A stretch of DNA of 14,148 bases from Cellvibrio sp. (GCA_003524365.1 DQHS01000011.1:3813-17960); one strand, 5' to 3'. Positions 1 through 7,123 are shown, counted from the stretch's first letter. Notes: a model not told the origin generated them from the letters alone. Program-made: numbers and translations.

Positions 1-918
1 CAACGCAATTAAACCCATAGCGGCGCTTGCAGGTAAATTCAGTGTGTGGAATGACCAGAGCACGGATGCTTCCAGTGTACCCACACCGCCAGGCATAGGC
101 AGTAACAGGGCCATACGCATGGCAACCAAAATTAGTAAAAAATTGTGCAGTGTTGTTTCAATTCCGACAAAATTTAATATCATCCACAGCTCACCCAACA
201 ATCCTATCCAACCGAGTAGTGATAATAAAATCGCTGCAAGTAAGCGCCATTTTTGTGTCTGTAGTGCAAGACGTAAATCATTGCCCAGCTGCTGCCAGTG
301 TTCGTGAATATTGTTTAATCGGTGGTTGTGTTTCCAGCGCATTGCTACACATTCAAGACGTTGTTTAAGCCAGTGTGGCTGCGCTAATAAAATCCAGGCC
401 AGTGCCAACATCAGGCTTAAAAAAATGAGCAATGGGATGGTCGTGCTCTGCCAGTTGCCGATTGCATTATCGTTGCTGTTATTGGTTATTAGTAGAATAA
501 GTACTGCAAACAACAAAACTGAAAAATTAATCCACAGCTCAAAAAAACGATCCAACCCTAGTGACAATAGCGCTTTACGTAGGGCTAACCCATATTTATA
601 TAGCCAATAAATTTGCAGTGGCTCGCCACCAAATTGTGGGCCGGGCGTAATAAAGCTGACCGCTTGCCCCGCTTGGCGGATCAATAAGAGTGGCCAAAAT
701 GTAATGTGTGTGTTCAACGCTTGAGTGAGTAAATGCCAGCGCCATGTCAGCAAAAAAACAATCAATCCATTTAGTCCGAACCACAATATCCATTGAAAAA
801 ATGTGAGTGAGCTAATGCTGCGCGCTATAGCATCCAGTGGTAGTTGTGCGAGTGTCCAGGTGCCCAGGGTAAGAGCTAGCAACCAGAGTAGACATGTTAT
901 TAATGTTGCGCGTCGCAT
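1..918 (-). CDS. Flippase-like integral membrane protein (lysylphosphatidylglycerol synthase TM-domain / UPF0104 family), 3' end outside window
   Basis: The frame is open for 306 codons from an ATG at 918 to the left edge, so the C-terminus is missing. It encodes a very hydrophobic protein with several membrane spans (about residues 5-25, 42-60, 130-146, 160-178, 227-248, 256-275). Two motifs typical of this family are visible: TPGPQFGGEP at 91-100 and LPMPGGVGTLEAS at 273-285. These proteins share the membrane part of lysylphosphatidylglycerol synthase (MprF) and are thought to move or modify lipid-linked substrates; I see no separate catalytic domain. The ATG overlaps the stop of the upstream phosphatidyltransferase gene by one base (TAATG), so the two are very probably translated together and act on the same lipid. 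The exact substrate cannot be read from the sequence. Confidence 0.85.
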   Translation of the reverse strand, partial: MRRATLITCLLWLLALTLGTWTLAQLPLDAIARSISSLTFFQWILWFGLNGLIVFLLTWRWHLLTQALNTHITFWPLLLIRQAGQAVSFITPGPQFGGEPLQIYWLYKYGLALRKALLSLGLDRFFELWINFSVLLFAVLILLITNNSNDNAIGNWQSTTIPLLIFLSLMLALAWILLAQPHWLKQRLECVAMRWKHNHRLNNIHEHWQQLGNDLRLALQTQKWRLLAAILLSLLGWIGLLGELWMILNFVGIETTLHNFLLILVAMRMALLLPMPGGVGTLEASVLWSFHTLNLPASAAMGLIAL

Positions 919-2033
919 TATTCTGCTTCCTCGCCATCGCGGCGGTTTATCCAGCGGTCATCCCATTGCCACAGACTAAAACGGCCTGTACCCAACAGCA
1001 TCACACTGGTGCTGCATACAATCAGTACCAATAACAGCGTGTTGATCATGTTGTCGCCTTGCATCAGCCCCGTTAGTAGCAGTATTGCGATTGCACCAAT
1101 GCGACCAGCAAAACCGAGGAATACCATGGCGGTTGCAATCAGTGCAAAGTACATCGTTGTAGTGCCAGAAAAATAGTTATCGTTTACAAGTAATAACACT
1201 GCAATACACAGAACAGCGCGCGCTATTGGTTGAAAAATAATTGAATTATATGAGGTCAGATCCTGGAGAAAAATGCGGTTGTAAACAGGTGTTGTTATGC
1301 GTCCGGTGACCACTAGCCAGTCCACCACAAACCCCAATAAAATGGGCAGCATAAATACCAGTGCCACTGTGGTTGTGAACAATGGGTGAAAGCAAGGTAG
1401 TAATAATAGTGCGATGCAGCCCATTTGAAAGCCGGCCAGTGTGCGGCGCAATTGACTGGGCAGCAAAGGGTAAACCGGTAAATTGTGTGTGCGCCGCCAA
1501 TACAACCCCCAGCAGAAAAAATAATACGCAATACTTACCAATAAAAAACTCCAGTGAACTTTGCCGTAATTCAATGCGAGTAAGGGCGCGATCAATAAAC
1601 CCAGTGCATCATAAGTGGTGTCCAACTTGCTGCCGAGTAGACTGGTACGCTTACTGCGGCGCGCGACAAATCCATCAATGCGATCAAGAATAGCGGCTAG
1701 TGTGTAAAGCATACCGGGAATCCATGCAGCCAATTCGGTTGTTGGTGGCTGCAGCAAAAACCCGCTGGTTGCTGCGATCAAACCGCCACGTAATATACTC
1801 AGGTAATTGGCCAGGCCGAGTGTTGGATAAAGTGCATTCTGTGCACTTGTGCGGTTTAAATCCAATCCTTGCCAAAGCTGCCACCACACATAAGCCCATA
1901 CGCTTCCTGCAAAAAGTAGCCAGTGCATGGCATTGAGCGGGGTAAATTGGCGGATGCAAAAAAAACTGGCAAATAACAGGGCTATGCCGATGAGTCCGGT
2001 GAGTTGGGCTTTGTGTTTGAGCGATTGCAACAT
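918..2033 (-). CDS. CDP-alcohol phosphatidyltransferase family membrane protein with extra C-terminal membrane region
   Basis: This 371-residue inner-membrane protein transfers a phosphatidyl group from a CDP-activated lipid to an alcohol. The family signature D-G-x2-A-R-x8-G-x3-D-x3-D is complete: D120-G121, A124-R125, G134, D138 and D142, preceded by D117. The stretch ANYLSILRGG at 75-84 is the usual family entry to the first core helix. Typical members are about 180-230 residues, so the C-terminal 150 residues, with several more membrane spans ending near LLGTGRFSLWQWDDRW (346-361), are an addition. That tail faintly resembles DoxX-type membrane proteins, a weak comparison from memory. The gene is first in an operon with the flippase-like gene. 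The ATG at 2033 has no clear Shine-Dalgarno sequence, so the start is less certain than the identity. The acceptor alcohol is unknown. Confidence 0.87.
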   Translation of the reverse strand: MLQSLKHKAQLTGLIGIALLFASFFCIRQFTPLNAMHWLLFAGSVWAYVWWQLWQGLDLNRTSAQNALYPTLGLANYLSILRGGLIAATSGFLLQPPTTELAAWIPGMLYTLAAILDRIDGFVARRSKRTSLLGSKLDTTYDALGLLIAPLLALNYGKVHWSFLLVSIAYYFFCWGLYWRRTHNLPVYPLLPSQLRRTLAGFQMGCIALLLLPCFHPLFTTTVALVFMLPILLGFVVDWLVVTGRITTPVYNRIFLQDLTSYNSIIFQPIARAVLCIAVLLLVNDNYFSGTTTMYFALIATAMVFLGFAGRIGAIAILLLTGLMQGDNMINTLLLVLIVCSTSVMLLGTGRFSLWQWDDRWINRRDGEEAE

Positions 2034-2172
2034 AAGACGTTTTTCTGATTGAGATCAAAGGCGGTTATCCTATACAGCCAATTTGAGTTTGGGGAGTAAA
2101 AATTGCTTTTCCGTTGGGCCTATTCGTTGTTAAATTCGCGGCCTGATTATTTCGCCTAATTGAGCTTCGCTG

Positions 2173-2925
2173 ATGTTGACTCCTGCACAAATTCTTGAGT
2201 TCAGAAATAACGGTTATCTGGTATTGTCTGGATTTTCCACCGCACAATTTTGCGATGCGGTAGTGGTTTTTGCGCGTAATGAATTGCGGCGACACGCAAT
2301 GCCAATTGAATACGAGGCGGATGTCCAATATCCCGGCGCACCTGTTTCACGCACTGCCTTAGGCGGTGCAACTGTACGGCGATTGTTGATGGCATCGGCG
2401 CGCACCCCTATGTTGCGAGACTGGGCAACGGGTAATCCGCTTAAAGAAATTTTGCAGCAGTTATTGGGACAAGCTGTTTTTTTATCCCAGGCCCATCACA
2501 ACTGCATCATGACTAAACAGCCTGCGTTCTCCAGCATGACTGGTTGGCATCGCGACAGTCGCTACTGGCATTTTGCGCGGGCCGATTTAGTGTCAGCCTG
2601 GTTGGCCTTGGGCAATGAGCGAGCAGAAAATGGTTGCCTATGGGTAATTCCTGGTTCGCATCGAGCCGTGATAAATACAGACCAGCTTGATGAAAAGCAA
2701 TTTCTGAAAGGTGATTTTCCGAAAAATAAAACCTTGCTGCAGCATGCGATAGAAGTGCCGCTTGCACAGGGTGACTTGCTGCTGTTTCACAGTAATCTAT
2801 TTCATGCGGCGGGCCGCAACACCACAGAGAAGACTAAATTTTCGGTGGTGTTTACCTATCGCTCTGCTGACAATTCTCCCAATCCCAATTCCCGCTCAGA
2901 CTCACAGCCTGAAATACTTCTCTAG
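2173..2925 (+). CDS. Phytanoyl-CoA dioxygenase (PhyH) family Fe(II)/2-oxoglutarate-dependent oxygenase
   Basis: This is a 250-residue cytoplasmic protein of normal length for bacterial PhyH-like oxygenases. The iron-binding HxD is seen at H126-R-D128 in GWHRDSRYW, and the distal histidine is probably H211 in the segment NLFHAAGRN. A conserved arginine for 2-oxoglutarate (R215 or R230) lies just beyond. WVIPGSHR at 157-164 is a further hallmark between the metal ligands. Members hydroxylate unactivated C-H bonds in varied small molecules and lipids; the substrate here cannot be predicted. The gene diverges from the membrane-lipid operon across 139 bases, so a lipid substrate is possible but unproven. 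A weak TTGAG lies seven to eight bases before the ATG. No strong terminator follows. Confidence 0.85.
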   Translation: MLTPAQILEFRNNGYLVLSGFSTAQFCDAVVVFARNELRRHAMPIEYEADVQYPGAPVSRTALGGATVRRLLMASARTPMLRDWATGNPLKEILQQLLGQAVFLSQAHHNCIMTKQPAFSSMTGWHRDSRYWHFARADLVSAWLALGNERAENGCLWVIPGSHRAVINTDQLDEKQFLKGDFPKNKTLLQHAIEVPLAQGDLLLFHSNLFHAAGRNTTEKTKFSVVFTYRSADNSPNPNSRSDSQPEILL

Positions 2926-2961
2926 TTCCCGTCTGTTGCAATAATGCTTTGTTCGGGTGTC

Positions 2962-2990
2962 TTGTTTTAAATTCATATTTATCGTATAAA
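2962..2990 (+). promoter_or_regulatory. Predicted sigma-70 promoter of the galactanase gene
   Basis: A -35 box TTGTTT (2962-2967) is separated by exactly 17 bases from a -10 box TATAAA (2985-2990). It would start transcription near 2998 and give a leader of about 80 bases before the GH53 start codon. The -10 box lies inside a long palindrome, described separately. No transcript data are available. Confidence 0.55.
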
Positions 2991-2994
2991 TATG
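2974..2994. promoter_or_regulatory. Operator-like palindrome over the galactanase -10 box
   Basis: Perfect 9-base arms, CATATTTAT (2974-2982) and ATAAATATG (2986-2994), flank a three-base centre CGT. The symmetry covers the predicted -10 box of the galactanase promoter, where a bound repressor would block RNA polymerase. A second small inverted repeat, TGAGG/CCTCA (3003-3007 and 3011-3015), lies just downstream. The regulator is not identifiable from the window. Confidence 0.5.
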
Positions 2995-3080
2995 CCTGAG
3001 GATGAGGTTGCCTCACATATATCTATTTGGCTGGGTGAGCAGATGGACAATAAAACTAGATAACAATAACGGTGAATAAC

Positions 3081-4088
3081 ATGAGACTTATCAAGTATGT
3101 TCTGGCCGCCTCTATGGCGACTGCTTTTTTTCTCTCCTCCCATGGAAGTATTGCTCTGCCGATAAAGGGAGCTGATGTGAGTTGGATGTCGGAAATTGAG
3201 GCCAATAGCATCAGTTTTTACAATCGTAATGGTGTTAAAAAAGACATTCTTGCTATTATGAAAGAGCAGGGTATGACCGCTGTGCGCTTGCGAGTATGGG
3301 TTAACCCCGCCGACGGTTGGTACAGCAGTACGCAAGATGTGGTTGCAAAAGCCAAGCGAGCCAAAGCAGCGGGCATGAAGGTAATGATCGATTTTCACTA
3401 CAGCGACAGCTGGGCAGACCCAGGTAAGCAAACCAAACCAGCAGCCTGGAAAAACTACATGTTCCAGCAGCTGATGGATGCAGTCTGGAACTCCACCATT
3501 TATACGTTACAAGCCGTGAAAGATGCGGGTGTGACTGTGGATTGGGTGCAGGTAGGTAATGAAACGAACAACGGCATGTTGTGGGATCACGGCAAAGCTT
3601 CCGTCAATATGAAAAACTATGCCTGGCTCACAACAACAGGTTACAACGCGGCCAAATCGATTTATCCGAGCAGCAAAGTGGTTGTGCATTTGGCCAACTG
3701 TCATGACAACGCCAATTTCCGCTGGATCTTCGATGGTTTAAAAGCTAATGGTGGAAAGTTTGATGTGATAGGTGCATCGTCCTATCCCACTAATGCATCC
3801 GGCTACACTTGGCAAAATGCCAACACCGCATGTTTAAAAAATCTGAATGATATGGTTGTGCGCTACGCAGTACCGGTGATGATTTCTGAAATTGGAGTAC
3901 CTTGGGATAGCTCGCAAGCGCAAACTATCGTAAAAGATATGGTCACAAAAGTTGGGCAAGTGACCGGCGGCAAAGGTCTTGCGATTTTCTATTGGGAGCC
4001 AGAAGCGCGTCCGGGTTGGAAAGGTTATACCCTCGGTGCTATGGATAACAACGGAAGGGCCACTGCAGTGTGGGATGCTTTTAAATAA
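3081..4088 (+). CDS. Secreted arabinogalactan endo-beta-1,4-galactanase, glycoside hydrolase family 53
   Basis: This 335-residue enzyme cuts beta-1,4-galactan, the side chain of type I arabinogalactan and pectin. A signal peptide is clear: MRLIKYV, then a hydrophobic stretch to about residue 25, with cleavage likely near SIALP. The mature part is a single GH53 barrel with no carbohydrate-binding module. The acid/base glutamate is E161 in QVGNETNNG and the nucleophile is E270 in MISEIGVPW. These numbers agree with those I remember for the Cellvibrio japonicus enzyme, which supports the ATG at 3081 over an in-frame GTG at 3072. A GGTGA Shine-Dalgarno sequence (3071-3075) sits five bases before that ATG. 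The gene stands alone between a palindrome-covered promoter and a strong terminator hairpin. It is probably induced by galactan or its oligosaccharides, but no regulator is visible nearby. Confidence 0.96.
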   Translation: MRLIKYVLAASMATAFFLSSHGSIALPIKGADVSWMSEIEANSISFYNRNGVKKDILAIMKEQGMTAVRLRVWVNPADGWYSSTQDVVAKAKRAKAAGMKVMIDFHYSDSWADPGKQTKPAAWKNYMFQQLMDAVWNSTIYTLQAVKDAGVTVDWVQVGNETNNGMLWDHGKASVNMKNYAWLTTTGYNAAKSIYPSSKVVVHLANCHDNANFRWIFDGLKANGGKFDVIGASSYPTNASGYTWQNANTACLKNLNDMVVRYAVPVMISEIGVPWDSSQAQTIVKDMVTKVGQVTGGKGLAIFYWEPEARPGWKGYTLGAMDNNGRATAVWDAFK

Positions 4089-4105
4089 TATTGTTGTGAA
4101 GGGCG

Positions 4106-4138
4106 ATCGCACACCCTCAGGCGGGCTGGGTGTGCGAT
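4106..4138. terminator. Hairpin between convergent galactanase and PEP-CTERM genes, probable bidirectional terminator
   Basis: The arms ATCGCACACCC (4106-4116) and GGGTGTGCGAT (4128-4138) form a perfect, GC-rich 11-bp stem with an 11-base loop. It lies 17 bases after the galactanase stop and 12 bases from the stop of the opposing gene. The T-rich tail is weak on both strands, but stem strength and the convergent placement make termination the likely role. Confidence 0.75.
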
Positions 4139-4150
4139 TAGCTTATTTAC

Positions 4151-4783
4151 TTATTGTGCTTTGCGCAGGCGTACGCCGGCCAAGCTCAACAATCCACCTA
4201 ATACCAATAAGAGGGTAGATGGCTCTGGTACAGTTGCCAGATTGCGGAACGCATGGTTGTCACTTTCAAAAGCAAAACTGGTACTAGTCAATTTAACAGT
4301 ATCGAACTTCGTGTTGCCGAAATCAAAATTGATGTAACGGTTGGAGCTATAGCTCACTTGGTTGCCATTTGCGAACTGGCCTACCAAATCAGAGCCGTCA
4401 TAAGTCGAGATCAGGCTGCCATCCAGATAGAAGCTGATACTGTTGTAGGAATCGATTGATCCCCAGTAAAGACCGAAGTAATCAGACTCTGCACCCAAGG
4501 TAAACGTGGCTGAACCGCTTGATATTGGGTTGGGTACAGTCAGGTAGTCGGTGTTGGTACCGGCTGGTTGGGCGTATAGGCCACTTACTGAGCCCAGAAC
4601 GATCTGGAAATCGCCGCTACAAGTTGCATAACCGCAACCGCTGTTGAAGTCGATAGTGGTTGCACCAGCGACCGAAGTGGTGGTCTCGCCAAGGGCGGAC
4701 AAGCTAACTATGGGTGCGGCATGTGCAACAGAAGCAGCTAAGAAGAGGGCTGCTGCGCTAGCAAGTTTGATGCTGTTGTTCAT
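4151..4783 (-). CDS. PEP-CTERM sorting-domain protein, exported
   Basis: This is a 210-residue exported protein. It begins with a signal peptide (MNNSIKLASAAALFLAASVA, cleavage likely after AHA near residue 22). It ends with the tripartite sorting signal: VPEPST, a short hydrophobic helix rich in Leu and Gly, and a basic end RLRKAQ. In other bacteria this signal is recognised by exosortase, usually alongside an exopolysaccharide system; neither is in the window. The middle is rich in Ser, Thr, Gly, Tyr and Asn, holds one likely disulfide pair (CGYATC), and looks like a beta-sandwich, but I cannot name its fold or ligand. The ATG at 4783 is preferred over a GTG at 4813 because AAGGA (4794-4790) lies six bases upstream and the signal peptide starts there. 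Confidence 0.88.
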   Translation of the reverse strand: MNNSIKLASAAALFLAASVAHAAPIVSLSALGETTTSVAGATTIDFNSGCGYATCSGDFQIVLGSVSGLYAQPAGTNTDYLTVPNPISSGSATFTLGAESDYFGLYWGSIDSYNSISFYLDGSLISTYDGSDLVGQFANGNQVSYSSNRYINFDFGNTKFDTVKLTSTSFAFESDNHAFRNLATVPEPSTLLLVLGGLLSLAGVRLRKAQ

Positions 4784-4810
4784 ATGAAATCCTTGATGTG
4801 AGTGTTTTGG

Positions 4811-4847
4811 CACTTAAGTCTATATAAGTGGCGGTTATTAAAAGCAA
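4811..4847 (-). promoter_or_regulatory. Candidate promoter with overlapping inverted repeat for the PEP-CTERM gene
   Basis: On the minus strand TTGCTT (4847-4842) is followed after 17 bases by TATAGA (4824-4819). An inverted repeat with arms CACTTA (4811-4816) and TAAGTG (4825-4830) brackets the -10 box, which would suit an operator. The -35 box is a weak match, so this is a tentative call. Confidence 0.35.
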
Positions 4848-5164
4848 TTTATGTGCCGGATAAAAATTATATTGGCGCATCAAGCTCTTGCAAAGCGTGA
4901 ACTGGTTATCATAATTGCTCGATGTAAATTATCTCGACGTATTTTCAGAAGAGCATTTAGATAAGTTACGGCAAGAGTTGCGACGGGGAATTATGTTCTG
5001 AGTAATCCTCCTGGGGGCAAGCCATTCTTTAGGCCTTATCAATCTGGGGGTCTGAGCAATTGCCTCCAGTTGTCCATAGCTGGCAGCTCATCAGTCCCTG
5101 TGAGCAGGGTCTGGAGTTTTCATCCAATCTCTTTTTCTTTTTGTTACTACACTATCCGTTGTTG
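4848..5164. other. Intergenic stretch with no convincing gene
   Basis: About 300 bases lie between the PEP-CTERM promoter region and the small membrane protein gene. A short open stretch on the plus strand (4915-5002, ending in TGA) would encode a charged, helix-like peptide containing YLDVFSEEHLDKLRQEL. It looks protein-like but has no good ribosome binding site and no recognised family, so it may be a decayed gene end. Beyond it, a small hairpin CCCTG/CAGGG lies near 5096-5109. I see no terminator or known RNA. Confidence 0.4.
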
Positions 5165-5536
5165 ATGTCGGATAAGCTGATGGAAACTTTAACGGTTGGT
5201 TTTGCTGCGCCTGCCAAACATTGGATACCTTGGTTGGCGGCGGTAGTTGGTTTTTCGCTGATATTTAATATGTGGAATTTGCGTTTCTCGTACTGGACTA
5301 GATTTACATTGATGATTGGCGCGACATTAAATTTTGCATCGGCAGTTTTGTTGCTTTGCATGAGCCGGTTGCCGGCGATTGTTGCCGATTCAGCAGCGGT
5401 TGTTCATGAGAGGGTCATTTCGATTGAGCTTGTAAATAGTATTATTGCTGCTGGATTCTTCTGGGTTGGTCTATGGTTGTTATTCGAGTGTGGTCGAGAT
5501 ATCTATCGAATTCGGCAGTTGTCGCAAACATTGTAA
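5165..5536 (+). CDS. Small membrane protein of unknown function, possibly truncated
   Basis: This 123-residue protein has three likely membrane helices (about residues 18-36, 48-68 and 90-110) and a short basic C-terminus (RDIYRIRQL). The pattern FNMWNLRFSYWTRF between helices one and two reminds me of the C-terminal half of larger multi-span proteins carrying an N-terminal HAAS-type signalling domain. That comparison is from memory and weak. If right, the N-terminal half has been lost. The ATG at 5165 lacks a good Shine-Dalgarno sequence. Alternatives are ATG 5180 and TTG 5060, the latter adding 35 residues behind a GGGGG stretch, and the frame is open back to 5033. It precedes the AraC-type gene on the same strand by 134 bases, but a separate promoter is likely between them. 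I do not assign a function. Confidence 0.5.
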   Translation: MSDKLMETLTVGFAAPAKHWIPWLAAVVGFSLIFNMWNLRFSYWTRFTLMIGATLNFASAVLLLCMSRLPAIVADSAAVVHERVISIELVNSIIAAGFFWVGLWLLFECGRDIYRIRQLSQTL

Positions 5537-5564
5537 GTGGCTGCAGACGACTTCAAAATGATTA

Positions 5565-5573
5565 TGCTATGAT
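5565..5573 (+). promoter_or_regulatory. Candidate extended -10 promoter for the AraC-type gene
   Basis: The sequence TGCTATGAT is an extended -10 element (TGn followed by TATGAT, 5568-5573); no good -35 box stands 17 bases upstream, which extended -10 promoters can tolerate. It predicts a leader of about 90 bases, in which CAGTGCGC (5585-5592) can pair imperfectly with GCGCTCGCTG (5612-5621). Confidence 0.35.
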
Positions 5574-5670
5574 CAGTCTAAGAGCAGTGCGCGCGGCTTG
5601 AAATGATTTTGGCGCTCGCTGCAAGGATTCCCACTAATTTCTGTGCCTAATGGTGTAAGGAGCGGCTTAA

Positions 5671-6111
5671 ATGATTCAGCTACAACGCAACTACAATAAT
5701 AACACCTTGAATGATGGTGAATTAAGTCAGCCATATACTCGTACATACGAGGAGTATTTGTCGTTGGCGAGGATACCTCATTGTGATGGAGTGCCGGCAC
5801 GTGTTGTCAACGCCTTGCATTTACGCGTTGGTCACACTGATTTATCGATTGAGCAAATTGCTTCTGATCTCAACCTGACCAAGCGCACATTGCAGCGTCG
5901 TTTACAGAGTCAAAATACCAACTTTGCTCAATTGCGCGATGATCTTCGCTTTCATTACGCCATCAAATATTTAATCGATGATAATCTCAGCGTGGATCTT
6001 GTTTCGCGTGCGCTAGATTTCTCTGATAGGACCAGCTTCACTAATGCATTCAAGCGTTGGACCGGCTTGTCGCCAAGTACTTTCCGCAAGTTATTCAGGG
6101 ATTTTTCTTGA
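5671..6111 (+). CDS. AraC/XylS-type DNA-binding regulator, minimal form without ligand domain
   Basis: This 146-residue protein ends in a complete AraC-type domain. The first helix-turn-helix is at about 58-79 (LSIEQIASDLNLTKRTLQRR) and the second at 106-140, finishing with the typical TSFTNAFKRWTGLSPSTFRK. Most family members have a 150-200 residue sensing domain before this; here only about 45 unstructured-looking residues precede it. The start is well supported: TAAGGAG (5656-5662) lies eight bases before the ATG. It may therefore respond through expression level or a partner protein, as minimal AraC proteins such as SoxS and MarA do. It converges on the response-regulator gene of the signalling cluster, so it could be that pathway's DNA-binding output, but this is only positional. 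A truncated descendant of a longer regulator is the main alternative. Confidence 0.85.
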   Translation: MIQLQRNYNNNTLNDGELSQPYTRTYEEYLSLARIPHCDGVPARVVNALHLRVGHTDLSIEQIASDLNLTKRTLQRRLQSQNTNFAQLRDDLRFHYAIKYLIDDNLSVDLVSRALDFSDRTSFTNAFKRWTGLSPSTFRKLFRDFS

Positions 6112-6128
6112 GTCATATGTGTAATTGT

Positions 6129-6144
6129 CAGAGAGGGATCTCTG
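6129..6144. terminator. Small hairpin between convergent AraC-type and response-regulator genes
   Basis: CAGAGA (6129-6134) and TCTCTG (6139-6144) form a 6-bp stem with a GGGA loop in the 37-base gap between two convergent stop codons. There is no T-run on either side, so the terminator call rests on stem and placement only. Confidence 0.4.
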
Positions 6145-6148
6145 CATC

Positions 6149-7123
6149 TTAATGTAGTACACCCGTCGGTAATTTGATTGCCGGAGCTTCAGTGGCTCCA
6201 GTATCTGCAATAATTGCACAGTAGTAATCGCTCCCCCCCGAAACATGCACTGCCGGATAGATGCAGGACATGGTATTTGCAATACCTGGTTCATAAAAAC
6301 CATCGGCAGTTTGAAACAAGGGTACAAATTTGCGCGATTCTATTGCTGTGTAAAGTGCTTTAGGTGCGCTTTCTTCCAGCAGGATTTGCAAGTGCTCTGC
6401 AATATCTTCCCCCGTATAGATGACACAGGCGAAATTGCTACCTTCACGTGTTCGCAATGCGAATCGGGACGGGTTTGTTAGATAGTAGTACTCGGTGACA
6501 CCCAAGGACTCACATGTATCCTGAAAATAACGCGCAAGTTGGGGGTCAGCAAAAAAAGGCGTACCGCTATCGATTGCCTCTGCCTTCAAGCTGCTCGATA
6601 ATTCATTGAAGTAAGCGTGTTGTAATTGGTTGATTGCCGCTTCCAAATCCTGAAGCATATTGTCGTCATTTTTTTTAAGATAATAATGAATGATGTTGTT
6701 GTTGAAGGCCCTTACTGCATCGGCAGGCGTTGCATAACCGGTCAGCAGAATTTTTTTTATGGATGTATTGTTTATCTTTTCACAAAATTCAATTCCGTTC
6801 ATGCTTGGCATTGAGTAATCAACCACCAATACCGATACCTCTTTGATTCGAAGCGCATCAAAACGCTTTATGTTTTGATGCGTGAGAACACGCTTCACCC
6901 AAGCATCTGAGTCACCCTGGAGTTTTGGTTTTTCGTCATTTGCGACGAGATCGGCTTCGCGTTGATATTCATTGATATGTCGCAGTGCAGAATCAGTGTT
7001 ATCAAATGTCTGCACATTAAATTGTTTGGAGAAGGTAGCTGACAGTGCATCTAAAAAGTCAGGGTTATCATCAACAAACACAATCTGTGTCGGATAAAAA
7101 CAAAGAGGAATTTTTGATTTCAC
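6149..7123 (-). CDS. Response regulator with insertion-bearing receiver domain and uncharacterised C-terminal domain
   Basis: This 324-residue cytoplasmic protein has a receiver domain at about 12-165. Acidic residues D18 and D19, the phosphoacceptor D102 (LVVDYSMPSMNG), T128 (LLTGYA) and the lysine at 150/151 are all present. The spacing from the acidic pair to the phosphoacceptor is about 83 residues instead of roughly 40-45. An insertion of about 40 charged residues therefore lies near 54-95. The C-terminal half (about 185-315) has aromatic motifs such as EYYYLTNPS and SRKFVPLF, no helix-turn-helix and no recognised enzyme motif, so output is probably by protein contact or ligand binding. 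The start is GTG 7123, the first usual start codon after the upstream stop at 7162, with GGGA eight bases ahead. It follows the kinase gene on the same strand after 235 bases and may have its own promoter. Confidence 0.85.
   Translation of the reverse strand: MKSKIPLCFYPTQIVFVDDNPDFLDALSATFSKQFNVQTFDNTDSALRHINEYQREADLVANDEKPKLQGDSDAWVKRVLTHQNIKRFDALRIKEVSVLVVDYSMPSMNGIEFCEKINNTSIKKILLTGYATPADAVRAFNNNIIHYYLKKNDDNMLQDLEAAINQLQHAYFNELSSSLKAEAIDSGTPFFADPQLARYFQDTCESLGVTEYYYLTNPSRFALRTREGSNFACVIYTGEDIAEHLQILLEESAPKALYTAIESRKFVPLFQTADGFYEPGIANTMSCIYPAVHVSGGSDYYCAIIADTGATEAPAIKLPTGVLH

Noticed and set aside
596..793. Minus-strand 65-codon frame and other short frames within 1-900
   Set aside because: They lie in other frames of the flippase-like gene, which explains the whole stretch.
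2928..2956. CCCG/CGGG pair after the PhyH-like gene as a terminator
   Set aside because: The stem is only four bases with a loop above 20 bases, too weak to support.
3072..3080. GTG start of the galactanase
   Set aside because: It would overlap the GGTGA Shine-Dalgarno sequence, and ATG 3081 gives the expected catalytic residue numbers.
5060..5164. TTG start extending the small membrane protein by 35 residues
   Set aside because: The added segment is poorly protein-like. The GGGGG upstream makes it possible but not preferred.
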